DNA from: Verrucomicrobiota bacterium
Lineage (GTDB): Bacteria > Verrucomicrobiota > Verrucomicrobiia > Chthoniobacterales > JAFAMB01
NCBI GenBank assembly: GCA_019236035.1
Contig: JAFAJU010000250.1
Span: 1-7,887, forward strand
Direction of reading: 5' to 3'
DNA length: 7,887 nt
Made by a program: the position numbers and the translations under genes. Below the pieces are notes generated by a model that had not been told where the DNA came from, made no database searches, and saw only the letters and a list, made by a program, of their open reading frames with translations. Shown piece after piece: positions 5,813 through 7,887 of the stretch (position 1 is its first letter; the number at the start of each line of letters is the position of its first letter).

Positions 5813-6439
5813 ATGCTCAGCCGTACGAAAAGTTTTGCATTAACCTGCCTCCTGTTGGGCTCTTTCTCGCGAGTACTCCTTGCCCAATACTCGGTTCAGC
5901 TCGATCTGACGGAACAGAAAGCCTACCTCCTTTACAACGACCGCGCCGTGATGCAGTCGCCGATTTGTTCCGGACGCCCGGGTCACCTCACTCCGACCGG
6001 AACATTCCATATCACTCGCAAGGACCTCAATCACGTTTCCAGCATCTACGGCAGAATCGTTGATCGTTCGAATCGTACCGTCGTTGTGGACGCCGACGTT
6101 GACATGCCCACTCCAGCCGGTACCCGTTTTATCAATGCCCCCATGCGTTATTTCATGGAATTCGCACCCGGGATCGGCATGCACGCCGGATATCTCCCTG
6201 GCTATCCTGCGTCCCATGGATGCGTTCGAATGCCGGAAAAAGGCGCTATCGCTTTCTTCCAAGCCCTTTCTATTGGCGCGCCCGTCACCGTGTTTGGGTC
6301 GATACCGCGAAATCGCCAGTACCAGGTCAATAACCGCGACGACAATCAACGCTACTACGATCGCTTCTATAACGATCCTCGCTACTACTATCGAGGACGC
6401 GTGCTAACCCCCGGACCATTCGGATTCTGGCCCTTCTGA
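5813..6439 (+). CDS. Exported L,D-transpeptidase (YkuD domain)
   Basis: YkuD enzymes form 3-3 peptide crosslinks in peptidoglycan or attach proteins to it, using a catalytic Cys in the periplasm. The 208-residue product starts with a signal peptide (about 1-24, likely cut after VLLA before Gln25). The YkuD domain follows directly (about 27-163): SGRPGHLTPTGTF (53-65) is the typical substrate-loop region, His124 lies in MHAG, and SHGCVRM (134-140) holds catalytic Cys137 with His135 and Arg139. No LysM or peptidoglycan-binding module is present. The tail (166-208) is low complexity, rich in Arg, Tyr, Asn and Asp, and ends in GPFGFWPF. ATG 5813 has a nearby Shine-Dalgarno and upstream promoter. 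The gene stands alone, converging on the lipoprotein gene. Class is certain; physiological role (crosslinking versus anchoring) is open. Confidence 0.93.
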   Translation: MLSRTKSFALTCLLLGSFSRVLLAQYSVQLDLTEQKAYLLYNDRAVMQSPICSGRPGHLTPTGTFHITRKDLNHVSSIYGRIVDRSNRTVVVDADVDMPTPAGTRFINAPMRYFMEFAPGIGMHAGYLPGYPASHGCVRMPEKGAIAFFQALSIGAPVTVFGSIPRNRQYQVNNRDDNQRYYDRFYNDPRYYYRGRVLTPGPFGFWPF

Positions 6440-6442
6440 GGT

Positions 6443-6584
6443 GAGGTTTGGAGTTCGGAGTTCGGGGTTTGGAGTTCGGGGTTCGGAGTTTAGGGTTCGG
6501 GTGTGCGCGATTGGCCGCTCTGAACCCCGAACTCTGAACCCCGAACTCCGAACCCCGAACTCCAAACCCCGAACTCCAAACCTT
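6443..6584. repeat. Inverted array of GGRGTTY heptamers between convergent genes, possible two-way terminator
   Basis: Eight consecutive heptamers of form GGAGTTC/GGGGTTC/GGGGTTT (6443-6498, with first and seventh variant) face nine complementary heptamers such as GAACCCC and GAACTCC (6522-6584) across a 23-base spacer. Within them, 6457-6490 and 6544-6577 are a perfect 34-bp inverted repeat. The array begins 3 bases after the transpeptidase stop and overlaps the lipoprotein stop by 2 bases, filling the whole gap. Transcribed from either side it would fold into a long hairpin and could stop both transcripts, although there is no U-tract. The heptamer register allows several slipped pairings, which suggests growth by replication slippage. 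Confidence 0.85.
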
Positions 6585-6879
6585 AATAGTACTGGTCTCC
6601 CTGAATTCTACCGACGCCGACAATCTTCCCTCTCCCGCTGACCAGATAAAACTTCCCATACTCTTCATCCTCGTCTTTGAAGTCGATGGCCCAGTAACCA
6701 TGCTCCGGACGCCAGGCAGCGCGTGTCACCTTGGACAATGGGTACGGATATTGTTTGTTCGCTTGCATGGCGATGGCGATGGCGGTCTCTCTCGGGATTC
6801 GTCCCGGAACATAAGTGTCGTCCGTCGATTCGCATCCAGCCAGAACGAACATGGCCAGTAGTAACGCCAGGTAACGCAT
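6583..6879 (-). CDS. Small putative lipoprotein, function unknown
   Basis: A 98-residue protein with a short lipoprotein signal (MRYLALLLAMFVLAGC) whose lipobox LAGC gives an acylated Cys16; residue +2 is Glu. The mature part has a short polar linker, then one compact domain (about 29-98): a helix (PRETAIAIAMQANKQYP), followed by strand-like segments around AAWRPEHGYWAIDF and GKFYLVSGRGKIVGVGRI. This helix-plus-sheet pattern resembles small PepSY-like domains, but I do not recognise a specific family and assign no function. It is expected to be anchored to the inner or outer membrane. The gene is divergent from gmhA (74 bases between starts) and convergent with the transpeptidase. The ATG at 6879 has no clear Shine-Dalgarno; a possible promoter close to the ATG would give a nearly leaderless mRNA. 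Confidence 0.8.
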   Translation of the reverse strand: MRYLALLLAMFVLAGCESTDDTYVPGRIPRETAIAIAMQANKQYPYPLSKVTRAAWRPEHGYWAIDFKDEDEEYGKFYLVSGRGKIVGVGRIQGDQYY

Positions 6880-6886
6880 GCGTCGA

Positions 6887-6915
6887 ATCGTAAGATGTCA
6901 AAGCCGGTTTTCCAA
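6887..6915 (-). promoter_or_regulatory. Weak promoter candidate for the small lipoprotein gene
   Basis: On the minus strand TTGGAA (6910-6915) and TACGAT (6887-6892) are 17 bases apart and each matches 4 of 6 consensus positions. Transcription would begin about at the ATG (6879), implying a leaderless or very short leader mRNA, consistent with the missing ribosome binding site. Pattern evidence only. Confidence 0.3.
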
Positions 6916-6953
6916 CTTGAAATCGCCAGGGTCCCTGAACAGACTCCCTCCGT

Positions 6954-7517
6954 ATGTCTATCCAGGCTAGCCTCAATGACTCCATCGCGGCTATCCGCGC
7001 TTTATTCGACTTAGAGGCAACGGTGACCCTGGCCGCAGACCTGCTCCGCGCCATATTGCTGTCAGGCCGTAAAGTTCTGGTTTGCGGAAACGGAGGGAGC
7101 GCCTCGGATAGCGCTCACTTCGCGGCTGAACTAGCCTGCCGCTTCGTTTCGGATCGCCGCCCTTACCCGGCCATCTGTCTCACCGGGGAAGGAGCCTTGA
7201 TGACCGCTATCGGTAACGACTACTCTTTTGCTGAGCTCTTCGCCCGACAAGTCCGGGCCTTCGGGTCCCCCGGCGATTTGCTCGTTGCATTGACCACCAG
7301 TGGCAAATCAGAAAACATTAAGCGCGCTCTTGTTCAGGCTAAGGAACTCGGATTGAAGTCGATCGCGCTCCTGGGCCGCGACGGCGGGTTTTGCCGCGGA
7401 TTGGCAGACGTCGAGCTACTAATTCCTCTGCAAGTCACCGCGAGAATTCAAGAAGCACATAAAGTTGTCATCCACCTGCTTTGTGAACTCGTGGAGCCTG
7501 ACCTCGCCAAACAATAA
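6954..7517 (+). CDS. gmhA: Phosphoheptose isomerase (sedoheptulose 7-phosphate isomerase)
   Basis: Converts sedoheptulose 7-phosphate to D-glycero-D-manno-heptose 7-phosphate, the first step towards ADP-heptose for the LPS inner core; a cytoplasmic tetramer. The 187 residues form one SIS domain. The phosphosugar-binding blocks are CGNGGSASDSAHFAAEL (44-60) and TTSGKSENI (114-122). His55, Glu59, Gln166 and His174 match the E. coli zinc/catalytic residues His61, Glu65, Gln172 and His180 with a constant offset of 6. The ending RIQEAHKVVIHLLCELVE is typical. DiaA-like SIS proteins are the main alternative, but the retained metal site favours an isomerase. ATG 6954 has no good Shine-Dalgarno. No other heptose genes (hldE, gmhB, hldD) are in view. 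The prepilin peptidase gene starts 2 bases after its stop. Confidence 0.92.
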   Translation: MSIQASLNDSIAAIRALFDLEATVTLAADLLRAILLSGRKVLVCGNGGSASDSAHFAAELACRFVSDRRPYPAICLTGEGALMTAIGNDYSFAELFARQVRAFGSPGDLLVALTTSGKSENIKRALVQAKELGLKSIALLGRDGGFCRGLADVELLIPLQVTARIQEAHKVVIHLLCELVEPDLAKQ

Positions 7518-7519
7518 CG

Positions 7520-7887
7520 GTGCTGCACATCCTCATCGCCACAGGTTTTTTCTTCGGAGCTATCATCGGATCCTTCCTGAACGTCTGCATCTATCGCATC
7601 CCACGGGGCATATCGCTCGCAAACCCGGCCCGATCATTCTGTCCGTTTTGCAAGCATTCCATTCCTTGGAAAGAGAATATCCCGATTCTTAGTTGGTTTC
7701 TTCTCGGGCGGCGTTGCACTCACTGCCAGGAGCGGATCAGTCCGAGGTATGTAATCGTGGAAACGATTACCGCGATGTTATTTGCAACGGCGGCTTTCCT
7801 AGTGCCGTTCCCAACATTGTTCTCGGTGTGGGTCTTCCTCTCGATACTCGTCGTCGCAACATTTGTGGACCTTGAGTTTATGATCAT
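7520..7887 (+). CDS. Type IV prepilin peptidase, N-terminal part (runs off the edge)
   Basis: A membrane aspartic protease that cleaves, and usually N-methylates, type IV prepilins and type II secretion pseudopilins. Translation from GTG 7520 gives 122 residues up to the window edge. A first membrane segment contains GAIIGSFLNVCIYRIPRG (13-30), the family hallmark. The cytoplasmic loop has the zinc-type pairs CPFC (41-44) and CTHC (66-69), then NIPILSW (53-59) and SPRYVIVE (74-81). Two further membrane segments (about 83-96 and 100-114) lead to VDLEFMI, where Asp117 is the first of the two catalytic aspartates; the second lies beyond the window. GTG is chosen because an in-frame TGA at 7499-7501 limits extension and the start sits 2 bases after the gmhA stop, implying coupling. 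No pilin or secretin genes are visible. Confidence 0.93.
   Translation, partial: MLHILIATGFFFGAIIGSFLNVCIYRIPRGISLANPARSFCPFCKHSIPWKENIPILSWFLLGRRCTHCQERISPRYVIVETITAMLFATAAFLVPFPTLFSVWVFLSILVVATFVDLEFMI

Noticed and set aside
6443..6584. CRISPR array
   Set aside because: The repeats are contiguous 7-mers without unique spacers, and half are inverted; no cas genes are present.
6896..6901. TTGACA -35 box for the lipoprotein gene
   Set aside because: A -10 box at normal spacing would fall inside the coding sequence, so this perfect hexamer cannot drive the annotated start.

Overview
The window comes from a moderately GC-rich, double-membraned (Gram-negative type) bacterium. The evidence is a TonB-ExbB-ExbD energy-transduction operon, an LPS inner-core heptose enzyme (GmhA), a lipobox protein and a type IV prepilin peptidase. 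A soil or freshwater Verrucomicrobiota-like lineage would fit the style of the proline/threonine-rich TonB, the OGG1-type glycosylase and the intergenic heptamer repeats. That assignment is inference and low confidence. I see no phage, plasmid, CRISPR, rRNA or tRNA genes.

Layout. Bases 1-295 hold no convincing gene. They contain a 137-bp element bounded by 20-bp inverted repeats, with an 18-bp tandem duplication inside (REP/MITE-like). From 5623 down to 296, seven genes are read on the minus strand in the order pdxH, an OGG1-like glycosylase gene, comB, tonB, exbB, exbD, def. Within this run the ogg/comB, exbB/exbD and exbD/def junctions are 4-base ATGA overlaps, and tonB/exbB are 2 bases apart, so it forms at least two tightly coupled groups (ogg-comB and tonB-exbB-exbD-def). 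On the plus strand, 5813-6439 encodes an exported L,D-transpeptidase with a good sigma70-like promoter. It converges on a minus-strand small lipoprotein gene (6583-6879). The 143 bases between them are almost entirely an inverted array of heptamers (8 copies facing 9). Divergent from the lipoprotein gene, gmhA (6954-7517) is followed 2 bases later by a prepilin peptidase gene that runs off the right edge.

How the genes fit together. TonB, ExbB and ExbD form the inner-membrane machine that passes proton motive force to outer-membrane receptors. The catalytic residues of ExbB and the TonB transmembrane His are present. ExbD is interrupted by a one-base frameshift immediately after its essential transmembrane Asp. 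The other genes are housekeeping: N-terminal deformylation (Def), PLP synthesis (PdxH), oxidised-guanine repair (OGG), sulfolactate metabolism (ComB), envelope crosslinking (L,D-transpeptidase), LPS heptose (GmhA) and pilin/secretin pseudopilin processing.

No clearly new multi-gene system is visible. The items most worth a second look are the exbD frameshift, the heptamer inverted array, the short ribosome-bound leader candidate ahead of tonB, and the 5' repeat element.
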